Source of the DNA: Sphingobacterium kitahiroshimense
GTDB lineage: Bacteria > Bacteroidota > Bacteroidia > Sphingobacteriales > Sphingobacteriaceae
Assembly (NCBI RefSeq): GCF_025961315.1
Contig: NZ_JAOQNK010000001.1
Location: 5,766,001 to 5,830,000, forward strand
Direction of reading: 5' to 3'
DNA: 64,000 nt
The notes beneath the pieces are model-generated. The model did no database searches, was not told where the DNA came from, and saw nothing but the letters and a program-made list of their open reading frames with translations. Positions 51,535 to 59,312 of the stretch are shown here, one piece after another. The translations under genes were made by a program, and so were the position numbers. Each line of letters begins with the position of its first letter. The first letter of the stretch is position 1.

Positions 51535-52176
51535 TTATAAATTTCGTTTGTTGCTTTCTATAGCAATGAATTCTGGTAAATAATTTGGTGTACAGCCTTT
51601 TGATACCATATCACCTTTATAGAGGCCTGTTTTTTCTCCGATTGCAATACACCGATCTCGGTATTGTTTTTCATAAACGCCAATCCATCCTGCTAGGAAA
51701 TTCATTGCCCATTGTACTTCTGGCTCTTCTCTAGCAATTTTGGCTTCTATTTTATTTAATAATTCTAGTGAATTAGGAGGAGGTATTTGTCCTGTCCATC
51801 TTAAACGGGCTTGGTAATACCAGAATATCCGCCTTTGTAGCGGTGATACACTATTTTGCCAGGATTCAATAAGTGCAATCGTTTTTTTGTCTTTAGTCAG
51901 TTGGTTTGCCATAAGCCAATCCATAAGCTGATTCCGTTCTTCGGCTGGATGCATAAGCATATCCTGATCGAGCTGATTGACGGTGTCTTGTGCAATGCGC
52001 TTATTATCCATAATCAGAATGGCCAATAGCCTTGCTAAAAAATTAGGTGTAGACCATAACTCCAGTGCTAATTCGTGATCTTTTTTGATCTCCTTCGCAA
52101 TTTTTCTTAAGTCTCCAAGCTTAGTTGTTGTGCTGATCTGACTTAGAATATGCTCTGTTTTTGACGAAAGTTTCAT
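51535..52176 (-). CDS. AlkD-like DNA alkylation repair protein
   Basis: 213 residues, all-helical HEAT-like repeat protein with the DNA_alkylation family pattern: LGDLRKIAKEIKKDHELALELWST, then a WSTPNFLARLLAI segment and the later EPEVQWAMNFLAGW with the tryptophans expected near the lesion. Relatives are 3-methyl/7-methylpurine DNA glycosylases that do not flip the base. No neighbour supports it. The third alkylation-repair gene in the window, but unlinked to ada-alkB. Confidence 0.82.
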   Translation of the reverse strand: MKLSSKTEHILSQISTTTKLGDLRKIAKEIKKDHELALELWSTPNFLARLLAILIMDNKRIAQDTVNQLDQDMLMHPAEERNQLMDWLMANQLTKDKKTIALIESWQNSVSPLQRRIFWYYQARLRWTGQIPPPNSLELLNKIEAKIAREEPEVQWAMNFLAGWIGVYEKQYRDRCIAIGEKTGLYKGDMVSKGCTPNYLPEFIAIESNKRNL

Positions 52177-52336
52177 GACAATTCTTTTTAATATTGAATA
52201 CCTAGAAATTCAACGTTAAGTTATCAAAAACAATTTACTCTTTTTTAACGAATTCCTTGATCATGATTATGGATTCTTACCTCTTTGCAGTGCAATAGGG
52301 TATCAAGCTATTTCATTGTTTATGGGCTTTCTTATA

Positions 52337-52370
52337 ACTTACGTTTACAAAAGTCCATAAACAATAAAAC
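52337..52370 (-). repeat. 34-bp copy of the tRNA-Ser(GCU) 3'-flank repeat
   Basis: 33 of 34 bases match 60866-60899 and 60693-60726, the segment just past the terminators of the tRNA-Ser genes; the similarity extends weakly about 25 bp further (ATTGTTTAT). It is the only copy outside the tRNA cluster, in the same orientation, 8.4 kb away. A candidate outer boundary of an inserted island. Confidence 0.85.
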
Positions 52371-52538
52371 TTTGGCTACGGATTCCTGATCAATCCTTTT
52401 TATAATCAAGGACATAGGTTGATTGCTCATGATGGTGGCTTTTTTGGAGCTAAAGGTGGGGTCGTGGAAATACGAAAAAACTATTTAAATGAACCCAAAG
52501 GGGAATAGTAGAACAATTCACAAAGTAGTTCATTTTAT

Positions 52539-52571
52539 CGAGACCCTAGATGACCAAATTTAAGGGTCTCG
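52539..52571. repeat. hairpin CGAGACCCT/AGGGTCTCG
   Basis: Perfect 9-bp arms around a 15-nt loop. No T run, so it is not a plain terminator. Confidence 0.6.
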
Positions 52572-52651
52572 TTAGGTCTCTTTAAAGATGAGAAGTATTG
52601 AAAAAAAAACGATAGGTGTATAAAAGGCAAATCTTGTTGGTCGATCGTTTT

Positions 52652-53761
52652 TTATTTTTTTATTTCAACAAAAATAGATTGTGCATATCCGTTTTTTGTA
52701 CCATCAGTTAGGTTTTTAGAAACCCCGTTTATCCATAATTTCGCCACATCTCTGTCGTTATCATTTTTTTCATATCCTCCGATGTAAATATTATTGTTGT
52801 TTACAAAAACTGAATTAGCAACAGCGTGATGTTTTCCATCTGTAATGGATTGTACTTTTCCATTTATCCATAATCTCGCCACTTCAACTCCATTAATATT
52901 TTCACTACCAACTATATATGTATTATTGTTCCAAATATATATGGATCTTGCATATGAATCATTTAGGCCATCAGACAAATTTTGAGATTTTCCATTTTTC
53001 CATAATTTGGCTATATATTTATCATTTTCTATTTCATATCCCACAACATAAATGGTACCATTTTCAACAAATAACGAGAGCGCATAAGCATCATTTAATC
53101 CATTACTAAGATTTTGTGGTTTTCCGTTTTTCCAGATTTTAGCTACGCTATTATTTCTGTAATGTTTACTTTTATTTCCGGTTTGTTCGTGTCCACATAT
53201 ATATTCATCTCCATTATATACAAAAATCGAAGCATCATCTGTTGGGTTTTCTCCATTTGTTATATCAGTATAAACACCATTCTTCCATACTTTAATCATA
53301 TAATTTTTTGTATTATACTGAGCACCAAGAATATAAATATTGTTCTTATCTATAAACAAAGAACTGGTATGAGCAGCAGTTTTACCGTTTGTTAATTTTT
53401 GTATTTTTCCATTTTTCCAAATAGTTGCAACGTGTTCATTATCAAGTATAATTGATCCTACAATATAAACATCATTGTTGTTTACAAATACGGATTTAGC
53501 ATCTGAATATAGTTCACTGTTTTCTAAGTGAATGTCTTTACCATTTTTCCATAGTTTTGCTACGTGTTTCATGCCTACCTCGTCTGCAATTTCTTCTATT
53601 GAAGATTCAAACTTGCTATCATTGTATTCGTACCCTACAACATATATATCAACCTCATTTAAAGTTTTACTTGTATCAGTTGATATTTTGCTTGTTTTAC
53701 AAGACATTAATAAACTTACAATTGAAATAGTGAATGATAATTTTATAAAAGACGAATTCAT
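52652..53761 (-). CDS. lipoprotein with seven beta-propeller-like repeats
   Basis: 369 residues. A lipoprotein signal (LLMSC, cysteine 21) is followed by seven repeats of about 44 residues, each with IYIVGYE-like strand, a turn, VAKLWKNGK, then LTDG or LSNG and a SVFVNNN strand. The number and length fit a seven-bladed beta-propeller anchored in the outer or inner membrane. The repeats are closely alike (for example KPQNLSNGLNDAYA and KSQNLSDGLNDSYA), so some arose recently. Function is not recognised; binding of a protein or ligand is likely. Confidence 0.85.
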   Translation of the reverse strand: MNSSFIKLSFTISIVSLLMSCKTSKISTDTSKTLNEVDIYVVGYEYNDSKFESSIEEIADEVGMKHVAKLWKNGKDIHLENSELYSDAKSVFVNNNDVYIVGSIILDNEHVATIWKNGKIQKLTNGKTAAHTSSLFIDKNNIYILGAQYNTKNYMIKVWKNGVYTDITNGENPTDDASIFVYNGDEYICGHEQTGNKSKHYRNNSVAKIWKNGKPQNLSNGLNDAYALSLFVENGTIYVVGYEIENDKYIAKLWKNGKSQNLSDGLNDSYARSIYIWNNNTYIVGSENINGVEVARLWINGKVQSITDGKHHAVANSVFVNNNNIYIGGYEKNDNDRDVAKLWINGVSKNLTDGTKNGYAQSIFVEIKK

Positions 53762-53798
53762 TTTACCTTATTTTTAGCTTTTATTATTTTATTTATTG

Positions 53799-53940
53799 AA
53801 ATGTCGCCCAATGTCTTACAGCTTGTCGATTGTGGAGAATTGTACGCAATTCCGCTCAAATTATTACTGAAGATTACTAGAATTACTCATGCTGAAATTT
53901 AGCAGTTGAGCTCCACTATAGTTAAAGCGATGTTAGCAAT
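53799..53940 (-). repeat. degenerate attC-like site R0
   Basis: Its start, ATTGCTAAC at 53940-53932, overlaps the stop codon of the gene at 53933. The middle matches the better sites (CTATAGT... against CTATTGCAAAG; AGTTGAG, CGCAATTCCGC), but the far end lacks a clear GTT. Probably a decayed site. Confidence 0.45.
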
Positions 53941-54457
53941 TTTTTTTATTTATTTGCTTCTTAACAGTATTATAAATTTCATTTTTGTCTGACTTAGACA
54001 AGACATTTAGCGCGGTCAATATTTTTCGTCCTGACCTTGTTTCTATTTCCAAATAGTTTCCTTTCCAGAAATCTTCTACATAATATATATTAGTAATTTT
54101 TGAATAATGTAAAAGTGTAAATGGATTTAGGTCAAAAGATAATCTTTCAAGTTTATTGCCTCCTGTAATTTCTTTAAAATATAATCCCTTGTCATCAGTT
54201 TTTGCTCTAATGATTTTACTTCTATATTTTATAGTAATATATCCAAAAAAGATGAAGCCAGCTCTGAAAAGCAATAACAATATAGAGACAATAAAATGCA
54301 TTATACCTCTGAAATCAATAATCATGCTTTGAAAGTTATTCCAAAATGACCTTTTTATATCAAACCCAATAAATGTTGTGGCAATGCCCATAATTATAAA
54401 AATTACTCCTATAGTTATGGACCTAAAATTAGATAAATAATAACTTTTCACTTCCAT
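53933..54457 (-). CDS. two-helix membrane hypothetical, cassette gene
   Basis: 174 residues. Two membrane helices near the N-terminus (ITIGVIFIIMGIATTFIGF and a second at about 50-75) precede a cytosolic domain with YFKEITGGNKLERLSFDLN and IEIETRSGRKILTALN-like strands, similar in outline to PH-like domains of bacterial membrane proteins. Attachment at 54504 (attC-like A) lies just upstream and R0 starts inside the stop codon. Function unknown. Confidence 0.75.
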   Translation of the reverse strand: MEVKSYYLSNFRSITIGVIFIIMGIATTFIGFDIKRSFWNNFQSMIIDFRGIMHFIVSILLLLFRAGFIFFGYITIKYRSKIIRAKTDDKGLYFKEITGGNKLERLSFDLNPFTLLHYSKITNIYYVEDFWKGNYLEIETRSGRKILTALNVLSKSDKNEIYNTVKKQINKKNC

Positions 54458-54490
54458 TTATTATCTTTTTCCCTTCTATGGTGTTTTTCT

Positions 54491-54612
54491 TAAAATTACC
54501 TCTAACTCAAAAATTGATGCAATGCATATTTTGTTTTATTAGACTTATTTTAGTTATCAATATACCGTAAATTCATGAAATATCTAAAATCCAACATCAA
54601 TATAACGACGTT
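54491..54612 (-). repeat. attC-like site A (122-bp direct repeat copy)
   Basis: 122 bp, gap-free and about 92% identical to 60305-60426. The AAC...GTT core is 54504-54612 (109 nt), with inner inverted repeat ATTGATG/CATCAAT. On the minus strand it starts ACTAACG and ends GAGTTAGAGG. It lies 34 bp before the start of the gene at 54457. Confidence 0.7.
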
Positions 54613-54719
54613 AGTGTATCAAAAGTGTTGATGAAATTTACAACGCTTACAAACCCTAGCTTTATAATTAAAACGAGTAGGAGGACTGTTGTTATTTGCA
54701 CGGGATTGTTTTTAAGCTG

Positions 54720-54905
54720 ACGCTAAACGTTCCGGTGCTTTACGCAATGGCGGATTTCGGAGCCGAAACTTTCAACTCAAATACAAATTTCTACCAAAGC
54801 ACAAAACTTGAAGTATGTACATTCCGCTCACTATTGTCATCTGCGATGTAATCATTAAAACAAAAAAAGACAAGATGTGATACCCCATTGCTTGTTACCA
54901 ACTTT
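54720..54905 (-). repeat. attC-like site R1, enlarged and mismatched
   Basis: AAC at 54726 and GTT at 54894, 171 nt, about 47 nt longer than R2-R4. The outer part matches the family (CGTTCCGGTGCTTTACGCAATGG), but bases between about 54835 and 54885 look inserted, and the start on the minus strand (GTTGGTAAC) does not pair with the R' of its cassette (GTTATGTGC). Confidence 0.65.
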
Positions 54906-54912
54906 TATTATT

Positions 54913-55467
54913 TTATTCGTCATTCGACTTTAGATATCTTGCAGGTACATGGTCAGTCAGCCAAACACCATTGGCCGAAATGAAAAACTGAAAATTGTCG
55001 GTGTACATTATTTCAGCAAGGACTTTAACTACAACAGGCTTTCCGTGTCTTCGTCCAACCTTAATTGCTGTTTCAATGTCGCTACTCAAATGAACGTGCT
55101 GTCTGCTCCGCTTTTCAAGTCCTTTGTCAATTATTGATTGTACTGATTTTTCGCTTGTTCCATGATATAGAATTTCAGGTGGTTTTTGGCTCTCGTAGCC
55201 TAATTCAATTTCTATTGAATGTCCTTGACTTGCTCTTATTTTGTCAAGCGTTTCATTAAAAGCAAATCTCTTTTTTGGATTTGTCGCAACAATATAGTTA
55301 AGTGTATCTCGGTCGAAACTTATACCATTTTCGTTTGCCTTTTCAATTAATTCTTTAACGTCGGTCCAACCATTTTGGTCAAGTTGAATACCAATTGTTT
55401 TAGGTTGGTGTCTTAGTACCAAACTTAAAAACTTGCTTATATGTGTCAGTTGTTTATCGCTTGTCAT
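54913..55467 (-). CDS. kptA: RNA 2'-phosphotransferase (Tpt1/KptA), cassette gene
   Basis: 184 residues, full length. Signatures: SKFLSLVLRHQPKTIGI at the N-terminus (winged-helix lobe), ILYHGTSEKSVQSIIDKGL, RQHVHLSSDIETAIKVGRRHG and the closing FFISANGVWLTDHVPARYL. The enzyme removes a 2'-phosphate from RNA with NAD, making ADP-ribose 1'',2''-cyclic phosphate; in bacteria its natural substrate is unclear. It overlaps the upstream gene by 4 nt (ATGA) and the attC-like R1 lies 8 nt after its stop. Carried as cassette cargo. Confidence 0.92.
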   Translation of the reverse strand: MTSDKQLTHISKFLSLVLRHQPKTIGIQLDQNGWTDVKELIEKANENGISFDRDTLNYIVATNPKKRFAFNETLDKIRASQGHSIEIELGYESQKPPEILYHGTSEKSVQSIIDKGLEKRSRQHVHLSSDIETAIKVGRRHGKPVVVKVLAEIMYTDNFQFFISANGVWLTDHVPARYLKSNDE

Positions 55468-55709
55468 ATTATTTTGTATAGATGAGGAAATACTCTTTCA
55501 ATTTTATTTCTGTCAGTTAAGTCTATTAGCTCCAAACTGTTCCAATCAATTAACACCAATTTACAACTTTCGCCTGATTCATAAAGTGCATCTGAAAATT
55601 TAATGAAATGGTCATTTGTTATTTTGCAGATTCGCGATACGCTTGCGACTAATGGTTCGGCAAGACCCTTGTCATGTGAAGGCATAATTTCATTCGAAAA
55701 TTTGGTCAA
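55464..55709 (-). CDS. small hypothetical, cassette gene
   Basis: 81 residues with no recognised family. ATGA overlap with kptA suggests translational coupling. The N-terminus may begin at the second methionine (55685, MPSHDKGLAEPL), which removes a 20-nt overlap with the ankyrin gene. It could act with the 2'-phosphotransferase; this is only an inference from position. Confidence 0.65.
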   Translation of the reverse strand: MTKFSNEIMPSHDKGLAEPLVASVSRICKITNDHFIKFSDALYESGESCKLVLIDWNSLELIDLTDRNKIERVFPHLYKII

Positions 55710-56373
55710 TTAAATTTTTGTAACTTTCATAAACCGTATTTCCTCTTTCGCTAACACTTGGTAAATCAAAGTCAGTAATTTTCGTTATCTTGAATAGCTC
55801 AAATATCGGATGTAAATCATCTAATGTTTCTTTAACAAGTGGTCTTTTATTGTCAAAATGATAATTTGCAATGCAATTACATATAAATTCGCTAGCACTT
55901 ATTTGATAATTACTAGTTGAATTAGATGAATGAATGTCAGCACCTTTTTCTATTAGTAATTTCATAATTTCAAATGCCTCTCGATATTTTTTTGTCGGTT
56001 CACTTTTAACCGTCCATTGGTCTTTTTTGAATAATCCTAAAAAGCCAGAATTATTTTGAGGACTATATTTAGGAATGTAAATTTCATCTCTTGAATTGGC
56101 AATAACTGCTTCAATTGCAAAATGTAAGGCCGGTTTTCTCCAATCTTCATCTTCAATTTCTGTTTCCATAAATTTTACATCAGCTCCACGTTCAATGAGC
56201 AGTTTAGCTATGTCAAAGTTTTCAGTTTTAATTGCAGTCTGTAAAGGAATTTCTCCATCATCGCGTTTAGATATTCCTTTTGCAATACAATTTACTAATT
56301 CCGGATTTTTGTCGAGAATTTTAGAAATTTCGTTAATTTCTTTTTTCCTTATTGTACTAAATAATTTTTTCAT
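55690..56373 (-). CDS. ankyrin-repeat protein, cassette gene
   Basis: 227 residues, cytosolic. Two or three ankyrin repeats are clear: GEIPLQTAIKTENFDIAKLLIERGADVKF (in parts: TENFDIAKLLIERGADV, residues of about 50-68) and AFEIMKLLIEKGADIHSSNS, about residues 130-150. Such proteins usually bind partners. It leads a three-gene cassette with a small hypothetical and kptA. Confidence 0.85.
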   Translation of the reverse strand: MKKLFSTIRKKEINEISKILDKNPELVNCIAKGISKRDDGEIPLQTAIKTENFDIAKLLIERGADVKFMETEIEDEDWRKPALHFAIEAVIANSRDEIYIPKYSPQNNSGFLGLFKKDQWTVKSEPTKKYREAFEIMKLLIEKGADIHSSNSTSNYQISASEFICNCIANYHFDNKRPLVKETLDDLHPIFELFKITKITDFDLPSVSERGNTVYESYKNLIDQIFE

Positions 56374-56406
56374 CTTTCAGTCTATGGATTATGCTTGAAA
56401 ATACTT

Positions 56407-56541
56407 GCACATAACGTTTCGGGGCTTTGCGATGGTGGGGTAATCGAAGCACAATCTTCAGTTTTATACAAAAGTTGAACCGAAGAACTGCCGTTGAACT
56501 CCGCAGTTTCGCCCCAATATTGCAAAACTCTTGTTACCTGC
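56407..56541 (-). repeat. attC-like site R2
   Basis: Core AAC (56413) to GTT (56533-56535), 123 nt. On the minus strand it starts GCAGGTAACAAG, which pairs over 9 nt with the GTTACCTGC at the start of its cassette (58161-58153), and ends CGTTATGTGC. Inner arms GGGGCGAAAC and TTCG...CCCC form an extended hairpin. Confidence 0.8.
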
Positions 56542-56556
56542 TGTGCTAATTTGCTA

Positions 56557-56676
56557 TCATATTTTCTGTTTATTTGGGACTAGGAAAATAAAAACTAACC
56601 AAACTAGTTGTATGACAATCAAAACAAAAGCAACTAATTGAGTTTGAAAAGCGATGTTTTGCAATGTTTTTTTCAT
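56557..56676 (-). CDS. 39-residue membrane ORF overlapping the 104-residue gene (possible frameshift remnant)
   Basis: ATG at 56676, stop at 56557. It encodes MKKTLQNIAFQTQLV followed by a strong membrane helix (AFVLIVIQLVWLVFIFLV) and a basic tail. It lies in the frame that would continue the upstream gene if the seven-T run at 56667-56673 were one base off. It is either the true C-terminus of that gene or a separate small protein. Confidence 0.45.
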   Translation of the reverse strand: MKKTLQNIAFQTQLVAFVLIVIQLVWLVFIFLVPNKQKI

Positions 56677-56884
56677 TTTTGCGATTTTGGTCTATTTGAT
56701 TTTTCAGAAGTTCTTTCTCATAATTGTTAATGTCAGTTCTTTCACTTACTTTATGTTTTGCATCCATTACATACCAATCAGTTTTGTTAGATGAGATGTC
56801 AACATATTTGACATAATTAATAATTATCCATCCGCAAATTAGAATGGTAATTAAGTATAATGCTATGGCAATTTTTTTCTTCAT
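56570..56884 (-). CDS. small membrane hypothetical, cassette gene, possibly frameshifted
   Basis: 104 residues with one N-terminal helix (IALYLITILICGWIIINYV). After residue 70 the sequence turns cysteine- and serine-rich (SNSISCFCFDCHTT) and looks unnatural, while the overlapping frame gives a well-formed membrane helix. A one-base slip in the poly-T run at 56667-56673 would make one two-helix protein ending at 56557. Last gene of its cassette; the attC-like R2 follows. Confidence 0.6.
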   Translation of the reverse strand: MKKKIAIALYLITILICGWIIINYVKYVDISSNKTDWYVMDAKHKVSERTDINNYEKELLKNQIDQNRKNEKNIAKHRFSNSISCFCFDCHTTSLVSFYFPSPK

Positions 56885-56888
56885 CTAT

Positions 56889-57188
56889 TTATTGTTCACA
56901 ATATCTAGCTATGCAACCTTTTGTAAGGTTCTTTACATACAATCTTCGTTCTCCGTAATGATAGGTTATAGTATCAATAATGCCAATTAGTGAATCTTTG
57001 TGATGCCAATTTATATAAATGCTATCATTCTTTTTATGCAAATAATCTTTTCTAAAATCCAATACATCAGCGACACTGCAATCATCTCCACACGATTTCC
57101 ATACCGACTTTTCAAGGTTGTTTTTGTCTTTACTGTTACAAGAATTCAATATTATAGTGCAAGTGAGCACGGTAAATAGTTTTTTCAT
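56889..57188 (-). CDS. small lipoprotein, cassette gene
   Basis: 99 residues with a lipobox (TCTIILNSC, cysteine 17). The mature part has four further cysteines (KSCGDDC and KGCIARYC), a hint of disulfide bonds. It overlaps the upstream gene by 4 nt (ATGA). No family recognised. Confidence 0.72.
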   Translation of the reverse strand: MKKLFTVLTCTIILNSCNSKDKNNLEKSVWKSCGDDCSVADVLDFRKDYLHKKNDSIYINWHHKDSLIGIIDTITYHYGERRLYVKNLTKGCIARYCEQ

Positions 57189-58075
57189 TTGTTTTTATTT
57201 TCTCGTACTTCCGATACGCCAGAATATGGTGGCTCATTATTGATAAGTTTCCCTGCTTTGTCGTAGCTTAAAGTGCGTATTTCTCCGTTGAGCTTTTTTT
57301 CTACAGCCTTTTTTTGGAAAACACCATTTTGATAGTATTCTCTTACTTCATTTTTTTCTTCGTCTTGGTAAGAACGTGTATTTAATTTCCCTTTATTGTA
57401 ATAGTCATTGTATCTGATATTATTTTTGGTGTATTGTTTGTTGTGTAAGTTGCCGTCTTCATTATAGGTTTCATAGATATTTTGTCCTTGTTTCTTTTTT
57501 TTATTACCGTTGGGATAGAACTCTGTATAAGTTTCTGTAACCCTGTCTGATATATAAGATAAAGTGCCGTTTTCATAATACTTCTTTGATATTCCTCTGC
57601 CATAGTATTTGTTTTTGTCTAAAGACATCCATCCTTCAGATTTAAGCGTTTGCTTTTCGTCGGGATAATATTCCTTGTAGTAGGCTCTTTCATCATCCCT
57701 ATGTCCTGTCTGGCATAGAAGGCTGTCAATATATATCGTGAATTCTTTTACCATAGAATTCTCAATCTTGTATTGGGTTACTTTCTCTTTCTTATGATTA
57801 TTTGTAACGAAAACCAATCCGTAAATCAGACCTTTTTTTATGGAAATATCAATCGTTTGCTCCTTATTCTTAAAAGCGTAATTCCCATCATTTAGTAATA
57901 CTTTTCTATCGTTCCGGCTGTCGGACACTGTTACTTTTTGCATGAACACCTTATCAGTTTCTGTATTCCCAAGATTTACTTTCAATGTGTCTTGCCCCTT
58001 TTGTGCAAAAGCAAGAAAGCAGGTGAAAAGTAGTGTTGTGAGCGAGAGTAGTTTTTTCATTTTAGTAATTTTCAT
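57185..58075 (-). CDS. exported MORN/YwqK-like repeat protein, cassette gene
   Basis: 296 residues with a signal peptide (cleavage after LAFA). The second half has repeats of the MORN-2/YwqK kind: KKYYENGTLSYIS, TEFYPNGNKKKKQ, TYNEDGNLHN, DYYNKGKLNTRSY, REYYQNGVFQKK. Relatives are annotated as YwqK-family antitoxins, but this one is exported and has no obvious toxin partner. First gene in its cassette. Confidence 0.85.
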   Translation of the reverse strand: MKITKMKKLLSLTTLLFTCFLAFAQKGQDTLKVNLGNTETDKVFMQKVTVSDSRNDRKVLLNDGNYAFKNKEQTIDISIKKGLIYGLVFVTNNHKKEKVTQYKIENSMVKEFTIYIDSLLCQTGHRDDERAYYKEYYPDEKQTLKSEGWMSLDKNKYYGRGISKKYYENGTLSYISDRVTETYTEFYPNGNKKKKQGQNIYETYNEDGNLHNKQYTKNNIRYNDYYNKGKLNTRSYQDEEKNEVREYYQNGVFQKKAVEKKLNGEIRTLSYDKAGKLINNEPPYSGVSEVRENKNK

Positions 58076-58152
58076 TCCTTTGTCTGTCCATTGTTGGCCG
58101 TATTTGTTTAGGTTGTGTCAACCTATTTTCATACGGGAGGTTGAGAAGCATT

Positions 58153-58290
58153 GCAGGTAACGTTGAAGCATTGGCGATGGTGGGGCAATCGAAGCACAAA
58201 TCTTCAATTTTGCACAAAAGTTCAATTGAAGAACTGAACTTGAATTTAGCAGTTTCGCCCCACTATTGCAAAGAACCCTTGTTGTGCGAT
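58153..58290 (-). repeat. attC-like site R3
   Basis: Core AAC (58159) to GTT (58281-58283), 125 nt. On the minus strand it starts ATCGCACAACAAGG, complementary over 10 nt to the GTTGTGCGAT at the start of its cassette (59179-59170), and ends CGTTACCTGC. Inner arms include GTGGGGCGAA and TTCGATTGCCCCAC. Confidence 0.82.
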
Positions 58291-58306
58291 TGTGCTTTTT
58301 AGTCTA

Positions 58307-59128
58307 TCAAGAATACTCTATTTTTTCCATAGCAGACAGAAAATCCAATCGAAATTTCGTAGCGTCAAAATTTCCTAACTTCTTTTGTTTGTCAACTAAA
58401 ACTTGTGTTGAATTATATAACAATTCAAATACATAGTCGCAAATTTCTTTATCCGTTGATAATTCTTTCAATCTTTCGTAATCTGGATGAATACTATAAT
58501 GACCAACATTATATGTAAAGAAGTCCGTGTATGAGGAAGGCTGACTAACTCTTTTCTGATAACGAAATGGATGAGATTTGTAATGTGCTACCAACTCCAA
58601 ATCTATCCAAAGATATTCCATAATACCTCCATAATCATTATTTAGTTCTTTTTCAAAGTGCTCAAAATATTTGTCAATGGCTTTAGCTACTTTAGTGGTA
58701 TTTTTATCCATAATATTCGCAAAAAATTCCATTTTCAAACGATGTCCGTTAGGTCTTGAACGACTTTCGGGAAATTCTCTGATAATACCACTTTTAAATG
58801 TGCCATATGAATTAAAGAACATCATTTTCGTAAATGATTTATCTATAATGCCAATTTCCTTTTTATGTAGAATTTTTGCGATTTCTGTGACAGCTTCTGA
58901 TTTAGAAACCAAAGAACTTTTATTTGAAGAAATGCACAAATAGATATCCCCATCATTAAAAGTCTCTTCGATTTTTTGACTTACAAATTCGGATTTAAAA
59001 TCTTCATTTATACCACTGTAAAACCATTTTACATCTCCTTCGCTTTGGGCTAACTCTCCATTTTCATTTAGCCAATTCGTTAAGTCACATTTACTGTGAA
59101 AAAATCTAAATAATTGTTTTGTATCCAT
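58307..59128 (-). CDS. hypothetical protein, cassette gene
   Basis: 273 residues from the ATG at 59128 (MDTKQLFRFFHSKCDLTNW). The frame is open further, to 59272, but those 48 extra residues are read from the attC-like R4 and are not likely real. Soluble, with YKSHPFRYQKRV and a helical C-terminal half. No family recognised. It is the only gene of its cassette. Confidence 0.75.
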   Translation of the reverse strand: MDTKQLFRFFHSKCDLTNWLNENGELAQSEGDVKWFYSGINEDFKSEFVSQKIEETFNDGDIYLCISSNKSSLVSKSEAVTEIAKILHKKEIGIIDKSFTKMMFFNSYGTFKSGIIREFPESRSRPNGHRLKMEFFANIMDKNTTKVAKAIDKYFEHFEKELNNDYGGIMEYLWIDLELVAHYKSHPFRYQKRVSQPSSYTDFFTYNVGHYSIHPDYERLKELSTDKEICDYVFELLYNSTQVLVDKQKKLGNFDATKFRLDFLSAMEKIEYS

Positions 59129-59170
59129 TGATTTAAATTTTGGTTGTCTGCGTGTTATCGGTTTAGCATA

Positions 59171-59306
59171 TCGCACAACGGTTTGGGGCTTTGCGTTCGG
59201 GCAGGAAATCGAAGCACAAAAGCCGATATTATTACTAAAGTTAAATTGAAAAACTACTATTGAGTTTTGCACTTCAGCCCGCCTGACGGAAACCCTTGTT
59301 AGTGGC
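59171..59306 (-). repeat. attC-like site R4
   Basis: Core AAC (59177) to GTT (59298-59300), 124 nt. On the minus strand it starts GCCACTAACAAGG, which pairs in 8 of 9 positions with GTTAATGGC at the start of its cassette (60320-60312), and ends CGTTGTGCGA. The inner arms have changed (CAGGCGGGCTG against CTGCCC), yet still pair. Confidence 0.8.
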
Positions 59307-59312
59307 AGTTTT

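Larger units (their letters stand above)
52177..52651. other. intergenic region with tRNA-flank repeat and hairpin
   Basis: 475 bp with no recognisable gene. It contains a copy of the tRNA-Ser flank repeat at 52337, a hairpin at 52539-52571, and near 52610-52648 the arms AAAAAACGAT/ATCGTTTTTT around a long loop, a weak terminator for the gene that ends at 52652. Confidence 0.6.
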
